The notes under the pieces are model-generated. The model was not told where the DNA came from. It saw only the letters and a program-made list of their open reading frames with translations, and ran no database searches. Below are positions 45,087-54,812 of a stretch of 64,000 bases of DNA, one piece after another (the stretch's first letter is position 1; every line of letters begins with the position of its first letter). Both the position numbers and the translations under genes were made by a program. Location of the stretch: assembly GCF_900095305.1 (NCBI RefSeq), contig NZ_FMDO01000029.1:16764-80763 (forward strand), in the 5' to 3' direction. The DNA is from Proteiniborus sp. DW1 (GTDB lineage Bacteria > Bacillota > Clostridia > Tissierellales > Proteiniboraceae).

Positions 45087-45920
45087 ATGCACATAGGTTG
45101 TCATCTATCTATATCTCAAGGCTTCACAAAGGCTGGAGAAGTTGCTGTGAGTATAGGTGCTAATACATTTCAGTTTTTCACTAGAAATCCTAGAGGAGGA
45201 AATGCAAAAGCACTCGATACAGAAGATATAGAAGGGTTAAAAAGAATAATGGAAGATTATGATTTTGGACCGATTTTAGCTCATGCTCCTTATACACTAA
45301 ATATGGCCTCCTATAAAGAGGATACATGGAATTTTGCAAAGATGGCATTCAAAGATGACTTACAAAGGCTGGAAACTATTCCTTGTTCATTATATAATTT
45401 TCACCCCGGAAGTCATACAGGGAAAGGGGTAGAATATGGCATAGAGAGAATTGCAACTGTGTTAAATGGAATAATCACTGGTAATGAAAGTACAATAATC
45501 TTATTAGAAGGTATGTCAGGAAAGGGGACTGAAATAGGCAGTACCTTTGAAGAGTTAAGAGCTATTATAGATAGGGTAAAACATTCTGAATTGATGGGAG
45601 TGTGCTTAGATACTTGTCATTTGTACTCAGCTGGCTATGATATTGTAAATGACTTAGATGGTGTTCTTGAAAGCTTTGATAAAATAATAGGTATAGATAA
45701 GCTAAAGGCAATACATTTAAATGATAGTATGACTGAGTTTGGGAGCAACAAAGACAGACATGCAGGAATAGGTGAAGGAACAATAGGACTAGAGGCTATA
45801 ATAAACATTATAAAACATCCTCAACTTAAAGACTTGCCATTTTTCTTAGAGACTCCATATGAACCTGAGGGACATAAGAAAGAAATAGAAACTATAAAGG
45901 ATGTACTGAAAAGCTGTTAG
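45087..45920 (+). CDS. nfo: Endonuclease IV (deoxyribonuclease IV)
   Basis: A 277-residue AP endonuclease with three zinc ions that cuts abasic sites in DNA repair. It opens HIGCHLSISQGFTKA; NFHPGSHTG, LLEGMSGKGTEIG, GVCLDTCHLYSAGYD, HLNDSMTEFGSNKDRHAGIG and FFLETPYEP hold the metal-binding His, Glu and Asp residues. The start is ATG at 45087 behind AAGGAGTGA, 34 bp after the palindrome. Confidence 0.96.
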   Translation: MHIGCHLSISQGFTKAGEVAVSIGANTFQFFTRNPRGGNAKALDTEDIEGLKRIMEDYDFGPILAHAPYTLNMASYKEDTWNFAKMAFKDDLQRLETIPCSLYNFHPGSHTGKGVEYGIERIATVLNGIITGNESTIILLEGMSGKGTEIGSTFEELRAIIDRVKHSELMGVCLDTCHLYSAGYDIVNDLDGVLESFDKIIGIDKLKAIHLNDSMTEFGSNKDRHAGIGEGTIGLEAIINIIKHPQLKDLPFFLETPYEPEGHKKEIETIKDVLKSC

Positions 45921-45932
45921 AATAATGTTATG

Positions 45933-45986
45933 TAGAAGTACCGAGTATCATTAATATTAGAAAATGATGACTTGTACTTCTTTTTT
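45933..45986 (+). terminator. Terminator of nfo
   Basis: AGAAGTAC and its complement GTACTTCT pair, with an inner stem ATCATT/AATGAT, followed by T5 and more T-rich sequence. Confidence 0.8.
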
Positions 45987-46148
45987 CTTTACATTTTAAT
46001 TTTTAAGTATTATTTAACCTGTCTATGAATAATAATTTAAAAAGATTTCTGTATATATAACTGCAATGATATAAAAAAGCAAAAAATAGCAATAATACTA
46101 ATTATACAGTATCTTTAGAAATTATTTGCATAGATAGGAAGTGTGAAA

Positions 46149-46712
46149 ATGAAAAAGAACTATTTTCATAGTATAATTAAAGTAAGCAGAGTATTGATAA
46201 TATTATTTTCCTTGGCCATACTTATAGAAAACTATATATTGGGTATTACTATAGTGAGCGGGGAATCCATGATGAATACTATTGAAGATAATGATAGAAT
46301 ATTAGTAAATAAGATATCCTACTTTTTTGAAAAACCATTGAGAGGTGATGTAGTTATATTTAATCCTCCAATAGAAGGCAGAGAGCATGAGCTTTTTATT
46401 AAGAGAGTTATTGCAGTAGCTGGAGATTATTTTGAAATAAGTGACAGCACACTCTACATAAATGGTATAGCTGTTTATGAGGAATATATTAATAATAACA
46501 ATTCTAGTAATAAGGAATTTAAGCTTTTAAAAGGAAGAGTTCCAGAAGGGCATGTTTTTCTATTAGGAGATAACAGAGATAATAGTAATGATAGTAGGGT
46601 ATTCGGATTTGTACCAATTAAAAGTATTAAAGGTAAGGCAATAACAAAGCTCTGGCCCGTGGGCGGATTCAAGAGCCTAGCAGTAAGCTATGAAGACAAA
46701 TTAAATAAGTGA
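46149..46712 (+). CDS. lepB: Signal peptidase I
   Basis: A 187-residue type I signal peptidase with one N-terminal membrane helix (about 12-32) and an extracytoplasmic catalytic domain. The catalytic Ser is in VSGESMMNTI, the Lys in FIKRVIAVAGD; LLGDNRDNSNDSRVFG is box E. The length and single helix are typical of Gram-positive enzymes. The ATG at 46149 lies 7 nt after AGGAAG; the GTG at 46143 is too close. The next gene begins 11 nt after the stop. Confidence 0.94.
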   Translation: MKKNYFHSIIKVSRVLIILFSLAILIENYILGITIVSGESMMNTIEDNDRILVNKISYFFEKPLRGDVVIFNPPIEGREHELFIKRVIAVAGDYFEISDSTLYINGIAVYEEYINNNNSSNKEFKLLKGRVPEGHVFLLGDNRDNSNDSRVFGFVPIKSIKGKAITKLWPVGGFKSLAVSYEDKLNK

Positions 46713-46723
46713 GGACGAATAGC

Positions 46724-47872
46724 ATGGATTTAAAAGAATACATTATAAATAAGTCTAAGAAGTTAGGTATCGATATAATAGGATTTACAAAAACAGAAAA
46801 GTTAAATGATATGGCTAAATTCTTAAGAGATAGAGAAGAAAAAGGATATGATACAGAATTTGAAGAAAAAGATGTTGTTTTAAGAACTAATCCTTTAATT
46901 TTGATGCCTGACAGTAGGACAATCATAGCTATTGGTCTTTCATATAATGTTGAATATAAAATGATTTCCTCCAAAGACATAAAATGGCAGGGGGTACTAT
47001 CTAAATCCTCATGGGGAGAAGATTACCATAAAGTCTTGAGAAGTAAAATGGAGATGTTGGTAAAGGAAATCAGTAAAGTAGTAGACTTCAAATATACTGT
47101 TTGTGTAGATACCTCTCCATTAATAGATAGACAAATTGCCATGAGAGCTGGAATTGGCTGGTATGGGAAAAATTGCTCAATAATAAATGATGATTTTGGT
47201 TCATTTATTTTTTTAGGATATATTTTAACAGATTTAGAGTTAGAAGAGGATAATAGAGTAGAAGAAAAATGTGGAGATTGTAGACTATGTATAGATGCCT
47301 GTCCAGGAGGAGCCATAGAAGAAGGATACATTATAAATACTAAGAGATGTATTTCTTATTTAACTCAGACTAAGGATAGGGTACCTTATGACTTAAGAGA
47401 AAAGATGGGGGTAAAGATTTATGGTTGCGATACTTGCCAGCAGGTATGTCCTAAAAACCAAAATATACAGAAAGGCAATAGTGAGGAATTCATACCCAAA
47501 ACGACAAATGGAGTTGTTAATATAGAAGAAATAATGACTATTTCTAATAAGGAGTTTAAAGGAAAATACGGAACCATGTCAGGAGCTTGGAGAGGTAAAA
47601 ATGTTCTAAAAAGAAACGCCATTATTGCTTTAGCCAATATTGGAGACAAAAGCTGTATGGAATTACTTAAGGATGCATTAAATGATGAGAGTCCAATGAT
47701 TAGAGAATATGCAGCTTGGGCAATAATTAAAATTGACGAAGAAAGAGGAATAGAGTTAGTACAGGAAAGAATTTTAAAAGAAAAAGACATAGATATCGCA
47801 GAAGAGATGAAAAGACTAATTGAATTACAGAGAAATAGCAATCAAAAAATACTTGTTAAAAAAAAGACTTAA
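46724..47872 (+). CDS. queG: Epoxyqueuosine reductase QueG
   Basis: A 382-residue B12- and iron-sulfur-dependent enzyme for the last step of queuosine synthesis in tRNA. Two [4Fe-4S] motifs are visible: CGDCRLCIDACPGGAI and CDTCQQVCPKN, the latter preceded by a Cys in TKRCISY. RAGIGWYGKNCSII is family-typical, and residues from about 285 form HEAT-like repeats as in Gram-positive QueG. The ATG at 46724 follows GAGGA; the GTG at 46709 overlaps the lepB stop. lepB and queG are one operon. Confidence 0.93.
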   Translation: MDLKEYIINKSKKLGIDIIGFTKTEKLNDMAKFLRDREEKGYDTEFEEKDVVLRTNPLILMPDSRTIIAIGLSYNVEYKMISSKDIKWQGVLSKSSWGEDYHKVLRSKMEMLVKEISKVVDFKYTVCVDTSPLIDRQIAMRAGIGWYGKNCSIINDDFGSFIFLGYILTDLELEEDNRVEEKCGDCRLCIDACPGGAIEEGYIINTKRCISYLTQTKDRVPYDLREKMGVKIYGCDTCQQVCPKNQNIQKGNSEEFIPKTTNGVVNIEEIMTISNKEFKGKYGTMSGAWRGKNVLKRNAIIALANIGDKSCMELLKDALNDESPMIREYAAWAIIKIDEERGIELVQERILKEKDIDIAEEMKRLIELQRNSNQKILVKKKT

Positions 47873-48029
47873 ATGAAGGATATTTGAGTTTTGTGTAGTA
47901 ATTTTATTTTATATGTAGTTAATTGTATCAAAAAATTATGAAAGAAATATTAGGCAAACGCTTACAGAAAGCATGAGCATGTATTTCAACCTAATTTTTT
48001 AAAAATCATAATATTTGGGAGGGGTTAAG

Positions 48030-49217
48030 ATGAGTAATGTTCATGAATTAGGATTTTTAAAAGAAAAAATACAAGAGTTAAAGGATCAAGGCGTTTATAG
48101 AAAACTGCCTATTTTAGAAGGAGCTAACGAAGCAGAAGTTATTTTAAATGGCAAAAAAGTAATAAATCTTTCATCAAATAACTATTTAGGATTTGCCAAC
48201 CACCCTAGACTAAAAAAAGCATCAATAGAAGCAATAGAAAAATATGGTGCTGGTGCAGGAGCTGTAAGAACAATTATAGGAAATATGACTATTCATGAAG
48301 AACTAGAAGAATTATTAGCAAAATTTAAAAGAGAAGAAGCAGCGATGGTATACCAATCAGGCTTTAATTGTAATGCAGGTACTATACAAGCTGTTACAGA
48401 AAAGGGCGATATCATAATTTCAGATGAGTTAAACCATGCTAGTATAATAGATGGTACAAGACTAAGTAGAGCAGATAGAGCTATATATAAGCACTCAGAT
48501 ATGGATAGTTTAGAGCAAGTATTAAAAGAAAGCAGAGACAAATATAGAAACATACTAATTATCACTGATGGTGTATTTAGTATGGATGGAGATATAGCAA
48601 AGCTCCCAGAAATAGTTGAATTAGCTGAGAAGTATGAGGCTATGACTTATGTTGATGATGCTCATGGCTCAGGTGTTCTTGGTGAAAGTGGAAGAGGAAC
48701 AGTTGACCATTTTGGACTTCATGGTAGAGTTGATTTTACTATTGGAACTCTTTCTAAGGCTATAGGGGTAGTAGGCGGATATGTGGCAGGTAGCAAAACT
48801 ATGCAAGAATGGCTAAACCACAGAGGAAGACCGATATTATTCAGTACTTCATTAACACCAGCATCAGTAGGAGCAATTATTGAAGCTATTACTATGCTAA
48901 TGGAAACAACAGAATACACAGATAGACTTTGGAAAAATGCAAAATACTTTAAAGAAAAACTTGGTGCTTTAGGCTTCAATACTGGAAAGAGTGAAACTCC
49001 AATAACTCCAGTTATTATTGGAGACGAAGCAAAAACCATGGAATTTAGTAGAAAACTATTTGATAACGGTGTGTTTGTTTCAGGTATTGTATTCCCGACT
49101 GTACCAAGGGGAACAGGAAGAGTAAGATGTATGGTTACAGCTGCTCATACAGAGGAGCAATTAGATAGAGCAGTAGCAGTTTTTGAAAAAGTTGGAAAGG
49201 AAATGAATATAATTTAA
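48030..49217 (+). CDS. kbl: Glycine C-acetyltransferase (2-amino-3-ketobutyrate CoA ligase)
   Basis: A 395-residue alpha-oxoamine synthase. [50 protein letters not shown] and [16 protein letters not shown] (PLP Lys) are present. Kbl works with threonine dehydrogenase in threonine breakdown; no tdh gene is nearby. The related biotin enzyme BioF is less likely because no other bio gene is in the window. The ATG at 48030 follows GGGAGGGG. Confidence 0.85.
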   Translation: MSNVHELGFLKEKIQELKDQGVYRKLPILEGANEAEVILNGKKVINLSSNNYLGFANHPRLKKASIEAIEKYGAGAGAVRTIIGNMTIHEELEELLAKFKREEAAMVYQSGFNCNAGTIQAVTEKGDIIISDELNHASIIDGTRLSRADRAIYKHSDMDSLEQVLKESRDKYRNILIITDGVFSMDGDIAKLPEIVELAEKYEAMTYVDDAHGSGVLGESGRGTVDHFGLHGRVDFTIGTLSKAIGVVGGYVAGSKTMQEWLNHRGRPILFSTSLTPASVGAIIEAITMLMETTEYTDRLWKNAKYFKEKLGALGFNTGKSETPITPVIIGDEAKTMEFSRKLFDNGVFVSGIVFPTVPRGTGRVRCMVTAAHTEEQLDRAVAVFEKVGKEMNII

Positions 49218-49221
49218 TTCT

Positions 49222-49252
49222 AGAGATGTAGGGTAACCTGCATCTCTATTTC
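49222..49252 (+). terminator. Terminator of kbl
   Basis: AGAGATGTAGG and CCTGCATCTCT pair (one G-T wobble) around GTAA. Only ATTT follows. Confidence 0.6.
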
Positions 49253-49340
49253 CATAATTGTGATTCAAACAGCAATAATTGGATATCTATAAAATGTGGG
49301 CTTCTACTTATTGTGATATTAAAAAGTCAGGGGGATATAC

Positions 49341-50147
49341 ATGAAATATACAAAGATAATTGAAGGAATAAGGACTATAAGAGATTATAAAAAAGAGGAA
49401 GTGCCAAATAACTTAATTGAGGAAATAATAGATATAAAAGAAGATATTTTAACAGGTAGAAGAGATGACCTATTGATTACATTCATTAAAGACGGACAAA
49501 ATATTTACAGCAATCTAATAGGAAAGGCTGGATATTTTGGGAAGATGATAGAAGCGCCTCATTATATACTCATTTCATCAAGACAGTTTGAAGGATATGT
49601 AGAAAATAGTGCTTATGTAATGGAAAATATAAGACTAAGAGCATGGGATAAAGGACTTGGAACTTGTTGGCTAAGCATTGAGGATGAAAAAGAATTATGT
49701 AGAATTTTGAATATTAATGAAGAGTTTATCCCTATTTCCTTAATTGCTATTGGCTACCAATATAAAGGCATCTTTAAAACAGATACATCTTCAAAAAGTA
49801 GTAGAATTGGAGTAGAAGAGCTAATATACTATAACCAGTGGGATAAGCCATGTACTACTGATATACTAGAAACAAGAGGTATTATGAATATACTTTACTA
49901 TACAAGATTAGCTCCTTCTTGGGGAAATCTTCAGCCTTGGAGGTTCATACTAGACAATGACAAAATCATATTAGTTATAATGGACAAAGACTTCCAACAG
50001 AAACTTGATGCTGGTATCATAATGCTGTATTTCGAAAAAGTAGCACAGGAAGAAGGATTACTTGGAAAGTGGAAATTTGATATTATTCATACAGGCAAGT
50101 ACAATATACCTGAAGGATATAAAGCAATAGCATATTTTGAAATATAG
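49341..50147 (+). CDS. Putative nitroreductase, TM1586-type
   Basis: A 268-residue protein of the nitroreductase fold with internal duplication. The first half has IEGIRTIRDYKKEEVP and LRAWDKGLGTCWLS, the second IMNILYYTRLAPSWGNLQPW, which is the FMN-binding start seen in TM1586-type proteins. Such proteins bind FMN; the reaction is unknown. The gene stands alone, behind CAGGGGGA. Confidence 0.8.
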   Translation: MKYTKIIEGIRTIRDYKKEEVPNNLIEEIIDIKEDILTGRRDDLLITFIKDGQNIYSNLIGKAGYFGKMIEAPHYILISSRQFEGYVENSAYVMENIRLRAWDKGLGTCWLSIEDEKELCRILNINEEFIPISLIAIGYQYKGIFKTDTSSKSSRIGVEELIYYNQWDKPCTTDILETRGIMNILYYTRLAPSWGNLQPWRFILDNDKIILVIMDKDFQQKLDAGIIMLYFEKVAQEEGLLGKWKFDIIHTGKYNIPEGYKAIAYFEI

Positions 50148-50173
50148 CTAATTAAATATAGTAAAAAGGTACT

Positions 50174-50215
50174 AAACCCTATTAAACTTAGTCTAAAGTT
50201 GTAGGGTTTTTCTTT
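50174..50215 (+). terminator. Terminator of the nitroreductase gene
   Basis: AAACCCTA and TAGGGTTT pair, with an inner AACTT/AAGTT stem, followed by TTCTTTT. Confidence 0.75.
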
Positions 50216-50425
50216 TAACCAATAGAAAAACTCTAATTTAGCGGCTTTGATACGAGAGGGTTTATCTCAATGAATCTCAATAAAAATTTTTGAGGTTTTA
50301 TTTCATTTAGTGGTTTTTATTTTTATAGTGATAAAATAGGCTATAATGTATATAATATTATTATTTTATAAAGAGGTGGATTTTACCTTATAAAAGATAA
50401 TAATTTCATAATGAGGTGAAGCATA

Positions 50426-50707
50426 ATGATAATTGGTGCATGTTCAGTTGAACTAATGATTTACGAATCAAACTCTTTAAAAGATAAACGGCATGTGATT
50501 AAAAGCATAATAGGAAAGATACAATCTAGATTTAATGTATCAATTGCAGAAGTTGACTTAAATGATACTTGGAAAAACTCTCAAATTGGTTTTGCTTGTG
50601 TTACTAATGATACTACACACGCTAACCAGATTATATCCAATGTGTTAAAATTTATAGAAGGTGATGGTAGAGTAGAAATAGTTGATCATCGAATAGAAAT
50701 ACTATAA
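50426..50707 (+). CDS. DUF503 (YlxP-like) protein
   Basis: A 93-residue protein with the family pattern IIGACSVELMIYESNSLKDK and RHVIKSIIGKIQSRFNVSIAEVD in overlapping stretches. In many Firmicutes ylxP lies in the rbfA region and may take part in ribosome work; here it stands before nth instead. The ATG follows GAGGTGAAG. The stop is 17 nt before nth, so both are probably co-transcribed. Confidence 0.9.
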   Translation: MIIGACSVELMIYESNSLKDKRHVIKSIIGKIQSRFNVSIAEVDLNDTWKNSQIGFACVTNDTTHANQIISNVLKFIEGDGRVEIVDHRIEIL

Positions 50708-50724
50708 TAAGAGGATGGTATGCT

Positions 50725-51375
50725 ATGAAAAATACACTAGACAAGGGTAGAATAAAAAAAGTACTGGAGATTCTAGATAAAACTTATCCAGATGCAGCTT
50801 GTGAGCTTAACCACACAAATCCCTTTGAGCTATTAATTGCAACTGTTTTATCTGCACAATCTACTGATAAAAGAGTGAATATAGTTACAGAGGAATTATT
50901 TAAACAATATAAAACTCCAGATGATTTTCTTAAACTAACTGAAGAGCAACTGGCTGATTTAATAAGAAGTATAGGTTTTTATAGAACTAAAAGTAAGAAT
51001 ATATTGAAATTATGTGAAATACTTGTTAATGAACATGATTCTAAGGTTCCATCTGATAGAGAAGAGCTTATGAAGCTTCCTGGGGTAGGAAGAAAGACGG
51101 CAAATGTGGTAGTTAGCAATGCCTTTGGTCAAAATGCCATAGCTGTAGATACGCATGTATTCAGGGTTTCAAATAGGATTGGTCTAGCTAGTAGTGACAA
51201 TGTACATGATACTGAGGAAGATTTGATGAGAAATATAGAAGAAAATCAGTGGACTAAGGCCCATCATCTCATAATATTTCATGGGAGACGTATTTGCAAG
51301 GCTAGAAGACCTTTATGCCACGAATGTCCCTTAACAGAATATTGTATATATTTCAAAGAAAATGTAGAAGATTAA
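50725..51375 (+). CDS. nth: Endonuclease III
   Basis: A 216-residue DNA glycosylase/AP lyase for oxidised pyrimidines. LIATVLSAQSTDKRVN, the helix-hairpin-helix LPGVGRKTANVVVSNAFG (catalytic Lys) and VDTHVFRVSNR (catalytic Asp) are present. The [4Fe-4S] ligands are C-X6-C-X2-C-X5-C in CKARRPLCHECPLTEYC. The ATG follows AAGAGGATGG. Confidence 0.96.
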   Translation: MKNTLDKGRIKKVLEILDKTYPDAACELNHTNPFELLIATVLSAQSTDKRVNIVTEELFKQYKTPDDFLKLTEEQLADLIRSIGFYRTKSKNILKLCEILVNEHDSKVPSDREELMKLPGVGRKTANVVVSNAFGQNAIAVDTHVFRVSNRIGLASSDNVHDTEEDLMRNIEENQWTKAHHLIIFHGRRICKARRPLCHECPLTEYCIYFKENVED

Positions 51376-51467
51376 ACGAATTTTTGTCAAATTAAAAGGA
51401 AATAAAACATATTTGGAGAATAGCATAATAGAATCAAAAAATTATATAGAGGGTGGAGTATTAACCT

Positions 51468-53453
51468 ATGGATGCAATTAATGTTAATAATATGATATTT
51501 TCCTTAGATATAGGAACAAGGACTGTCATTGGCGTAGTAGGAGAGCTTCAGGGTGATAATTTTAGAATTCTAGCAAGTGAAATAGTAGAGCATGATAAAA
51601 GAAATATGTATGATGGACAGATTCATGATATCAATAGTGTTGTAAACATCGTGCAAAAAGTTAAGGATAAACTTGAAAAAAAGGCTAATATTAATTTAAA
51701 TAAAGTAGCAATAGCAGCAGCAGGAAGAGCATTAAAGACCTATAGAACAAAGCTAGAAAGAGAAATAGATTCTAGTATTGAAATAGACTCGAGGCTAGTT
51801 GAAAGTCTAGAGATGGAATCCATACAAGTAGCTCAAAAATCTCTAGATGAAAACATGAAAAACGAAGAAACTAGATATTATTGTGTAGGTTATACAGTGG
51901 TGAATTATTACTTAGATGGTAACTTTATGGAAAGCCTTGAAGGTCATAGAGGAAATAAAATCGGAGTAGATGTATTAGCTACTTTCTTGCCCTATACAGT
52001 GGTAGACAGTCTATACACTGTTATGGGTAGAGTAGGGCTTGAGGTAGTGAATCTAACCTTAGAGCCAATAGCTGCTATTAATATTGCAGTGAAGAAAAAC
52101 CTTAGGCTTTTAAATATTGCATTAGTAGATATAGGAGCTGGAACTTCTGATATTGCAATATCTAGAGATGGAACTATAGTAGCATATGCTATGGCTTCAG
52201 TTGCCGGAGATGAGATAACAGAAAATATTGCAAAGACATATCTTTTAGATTTTGATGCAGCTGAAAAGCTAAAGGTTAATTTGGATTCTAAGGAAATACA
52301 TAAATTTGTAGATATAGTTGGCATGGAGCATGAGTTGAGAACTGATGAAATATTAGATAGCATAGATGATACCATTGATACTATTGCTAAAGAAATTGCA
52401 GCTAAGATTTTGGAGTTTAATGACAAGGCCCCCAGTGCCATATTTTTAGTAGGTGGGGGAAGCCAACTACCGCGACTTAAAGAATATATTGCAAAGAACA
52501 TTGGACTTCCCAAAGAAAGGGTTGTAATTAGAAATACTAGTATTATTGAAAATGTCATCGATATCCCAGAAGAATTAAAGGGGCCTGATGCTATAACCCC
52601 AATTGGTATAGGCTATTATGCAATAAAAAATGCCTATAAGGATTTTATAGAGGTAAAAGTTAATGAACAGAAAATTAAGCTATTTAATACTAAAAACATA
52701 AAGGTTTCTGATGCTTTAGCATTTATAGGATACAATCCAAGGAAACTAATACCTAAGAGAGGGGAGGATTTGACATATTATTTAAATGGTGAAGAAAAAA
52801 AGATTCTTGGACAAGTAGGTGAACCTGCCCGTATCTATGTAAATGATCAATTAGTTAGTCTTGAAAAGGAACTTAAAAATGGGGATCATGTAAAAGTCAT
52901 TGAAGCAACTCAAGGCACTATAGCTGAAATCAAATTATCTCATTGTATTGATTTATATAAGAAAGTACTAGTAGACGATAGGTATGTTAGCTTATTTCAA
53001 GAAGTTAAGGTAAATAACAAACTAGTGACTGACGATATTATTATAAGAGATGGAGATACAATTCAATTTAATGAAATTAGGTATGTTAGAGACATGTTAG
53101 AGTATTTAAATTTAGATAAAAATACTTATGGTGCTTATAAATATGGTAAAATTCTTAGTGAAGACTATGAGTTTAAAAATAATGATGCTATAGAAGTAAA
53201 ATCATTGCTAGAATCAAGCAAGACAAGTCTTGAACCAGAAGGTGGCAATGCCTTGAGACTAATTATTAATGGAGAAGAAAAAATAATACACCATAATAAG
53301 AAAAGCTTTATTTTTGTTGATGTTTTCGACTATATTGATATAAATCTGACTAAACCTCAGGGAGAGCTCATCTTAAATGTTAATGGGATAAAGGCAGAGT
53401 TTACTCAAGAATTAAGAGAAAATGACAGAGTAGATGTATATTGGAAAAAATAA
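51468..53453 (+). CDS. FtsA-like actin-family ATPase with C-terminal ubiquitin-like repeats
   Basis: A 661-residue protein. Residues 8-385 have the FtsA/PilM actin fold: SLDIGTRTVIGVVGE (phosphate 1), an SHS2-like insert, LVDIGAGTSDIAI (phosphate 2) and AIFLVGGGSQLPRL (adenosine). The last 270 residues contain several ThiS/TGS-like modules with the recurring pattern IYVNDQLVSLEKELKNGDHV, VDDRYVSLFQEVKVNNKLV and LNVNGIKAEFTQELRENDRV. It lacks the amphipathic membrane-binding tail of FtsA. Large FtsA-like proteins of this sort occur in other clostridia, function unknown as far as I know. No ftsZ is near. Confidence 0.8.
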   Translation: MDAINVNNMIFSLDIGTRTVIGVVGELQGDNFRILASEIVEHDKRNMYDGQIHDINSVVNIVQKVKDKLEKKANINLNKVAIAAAGRALKTYRTKLEREIDSSIEIDSRLVESLEMESIQVAQKSLDENMKNEETRYYCVGYTVVNYYLDGNFMESLEGHRGNKIGVDVLATFLPYTVVDSLYTVMGRVGLEVVNLTLEPIAAINIAVKKNLRLLNIALVDIGAGTSDIAISRDGTIVAYAMASVAGDEITENIAKTYLLDFDAAEKLKVNLDSKEIHKFVDIVGMEHELRTDEILDSIDDTIDTIAKEIAAKILEFNDKAPSAIFLVGGGSQLPRLKEYIAKNIGLPKERVVIRNTSIIENVIDIPEELKGPDAITPIGIGYYAIKNAYKDFIEVKVNEQKIKLFNTKNIKVSDALAFIGYNPRKLIPKRGEDLTYYLNGEEKKILGQVGEPARIYVNDQLVSLEKELKNGDHVKVIEATQGTIAEIKLSHCIDLYKKVLVDDRYVSLFQEVKVNNKLVTDDIIIRDGDTIQFNEIRYVRDMLEYLNLDKNTYGAYKYGKILSEDYEFKNNDAIEVKSLLESSKTSLEPEGGNALRLIINGEEKIIHHNKKSFIFVDVFDYIDINLTKPQGELILNVNGIKAEFTQELRENDRVDVYWKK

Positions 53454-53492
53454 TTTTACTTTAATAATATATATAGCTTAAGGAGGACAACA

Positions 53493-54170
53493 ATGACAGT
53501 AGATGCTTTATACACTAAGAAAGTGAAGTGCCCTGTATGTAATAATGAATTTACTACTAGTAAAATGAGGACAACTCAGGTTAGAATAGATAAAGTAGAT
53601 GGAGACTTTATGAATCATTACAAGAGCGAAAACCCATTAAAATATCAGGTTTTTGTGTGTCCTAAATGTGGATATTCGGCATTAGAAAATAGGTTCAATA
53701 AAATTAGAGCAGCAGAGAGAGAAATTATAAAGAAAGAAGTATCATCAAAATGGAAAGAAAGAGACTATTCTGGTCCTAGAACAGATGATGATGCTATTCA
53801 ATGCTATATGCTTGCTTTTTATTGTGGACAACTTATGGGAATAAAAAATTATGAACTTGGAAATATTGCATTAAAGATAGCTTGGTTTTTTAGAGCAAAA
53901 AAAAGTGATGAAGAAATGAGGTTCTTACAGAATGCAGTGGAGCTTTTTGAGAAAGCATTCTATGAAGAAGATTTATTATCACAATCCACAGATGAAATTA
54001 CACTTGGGTATTTAATTGGTGAACTACATAGAAGATTAGGAAGAAAAAAAGAAGCTCTATTATGGTTTGGAAAAACTGTATCAAATCCTCTAATAAAGAC
54101 TAATCCTAGGATAGAAAGTTTAGCTAGGGAGCAATGGCTTCTAGCAAAGGAGGACGAGAATGAGCAATGA
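53493..54170 (+). CDS. DUF2225 protein
   Basis: A 225-residue protein with two zinc-type pairs, KCPVCNNEF and VCPKCGYSALENRF, at about residues 11 and 51, then a helical TPR-like part. This is the DUF2225 family, whose role is unknown; members are frequent in Firmicutes. The ATG follows AAGGAGGA, 39 nt after the FtsA-like gene, and the end overlaps ogt by 11 nt. Confidence 0.88.
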   Translation: MTVDALYTKKVKCPVCNNEFTTSKMRTTQVRIDKVDGDFMNHYKSENPLKYQVFVCPKCGYSALENRFNKIRAAEREIIKKEVSSKWKERDYSGPRTDDDAIQCYMLAFYCGQLMGIKNYELGNIALKIAWFFRAKKSDEEMRFLQNAVELFEKAFYEEDLLSQSTDEITLGYLIGELHRRLGRKKEALLWFGKTVSNPLIKTNPRIESLAREQWLLAKEDENEQ

Positions 54171-54708
54171 TAAGAAAATTTATTATGAAAGTATGGAAAC
54201 AGATATAGGTCATTTGTGGATTGGGTTTACTAGTAAAGGATTGGCTAGATTAGAATTTTCAATAAGGAAGGATCAGTTTGCAGTAGAACTTAAAAAAAGT
54301 TATGATGATATAATTGAATATAGTGGAACGGCTTCTGACTATAAGAAACAAATAAGTCTTTACTTTGAAAAAAAACTAAAAAGCTTTAATTTACCTTTGG
54401 ATTTAGTGGGTACACCTTTTCAGTTATCAGTTTGGCAAGAGCTAATAAAAATCCCTTATGGAGAGGTAAGAACATATAAGGACATTGCAATTGCAGTAGG
54501 AAAAGCAAAGGGATTTAGAGCAGTAGGAATGGCAAACAACAGAAATCCAGTATCTATAGTAGTACCTTGTCATAGAGTCATCGGAAGCAGTAAAGAGCTT
54601 GTAGGCTATGGTGGAGGAATAGAGGCTAAAGTAAAGCTATTAAAACTAGAAGGGTTGAATATAATTGAAAAAGAACGTAATGGAAATAAGCTGTATTATG
54701 TTTCGTAA
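54160..54708 (+). CDS. ogt: Methylated-DNA-protein-cysteine methyltransferase
   Basis: A 182-residue suicide repair protein that takes the alkyl group from O6-alkylguanine. The active motif is IVVPCHRVIGS with the acceptor Cys; YGEVRTYKDIA and FRAVGMANNRNP form the DNA-binding helix and the Asn hinge. There is no Ada domain. The ATG lies inside the end of the DUF2225 gene, behind AAAGGAGG. An Ogt with glycosylase (5.2 kb), Nfo and Nth gives the window four alkylation and oxidation repair enzymes. Confidence 0.94.
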   Translation: MSNDKKIYYESMETDIGHLWIGFTSKGLARLEFSIRKDQFAVELKKSYDDIIEYSGTASDYKKQISLYFEKKLKSFNLPLDLVGTPFQLSVWQELIKIPYGEVRTYKDIAIAVGKAKGFRAVGMANNRNPVSIVVPCHRVIGSSKELVGYGGGIEAKVKLLKLEGLNIIEKERNGNKLYYVS

Positions 54709-54723
54709 TAAATTTTAATATTT

Positions 54724-54752
54724 ACCTGACATTATAATTGTCAGGTTTTTTG
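54724..54752 (+). terminator. Terminator of the FtsA-like/DUF2225/ogt operon
   Basis: ACCTGAC and GTCAGGT pair around ATTATAATT, followed by six T. Confidence 0.88.
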
Positions 54753-54812
54753 TTGCACTCAGGAATAAGTCCCACATAGTATATAATAAAATGTTTTAAA
54801 GGTGGGATATTT

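Noticed and set aside
51992..52558. Minus-strand frame of 188 codons within the FtsA-like gene
   Set aside because: Antisense to the actin-fold motifs; no ribosome site and a serine-rich shadow composition.
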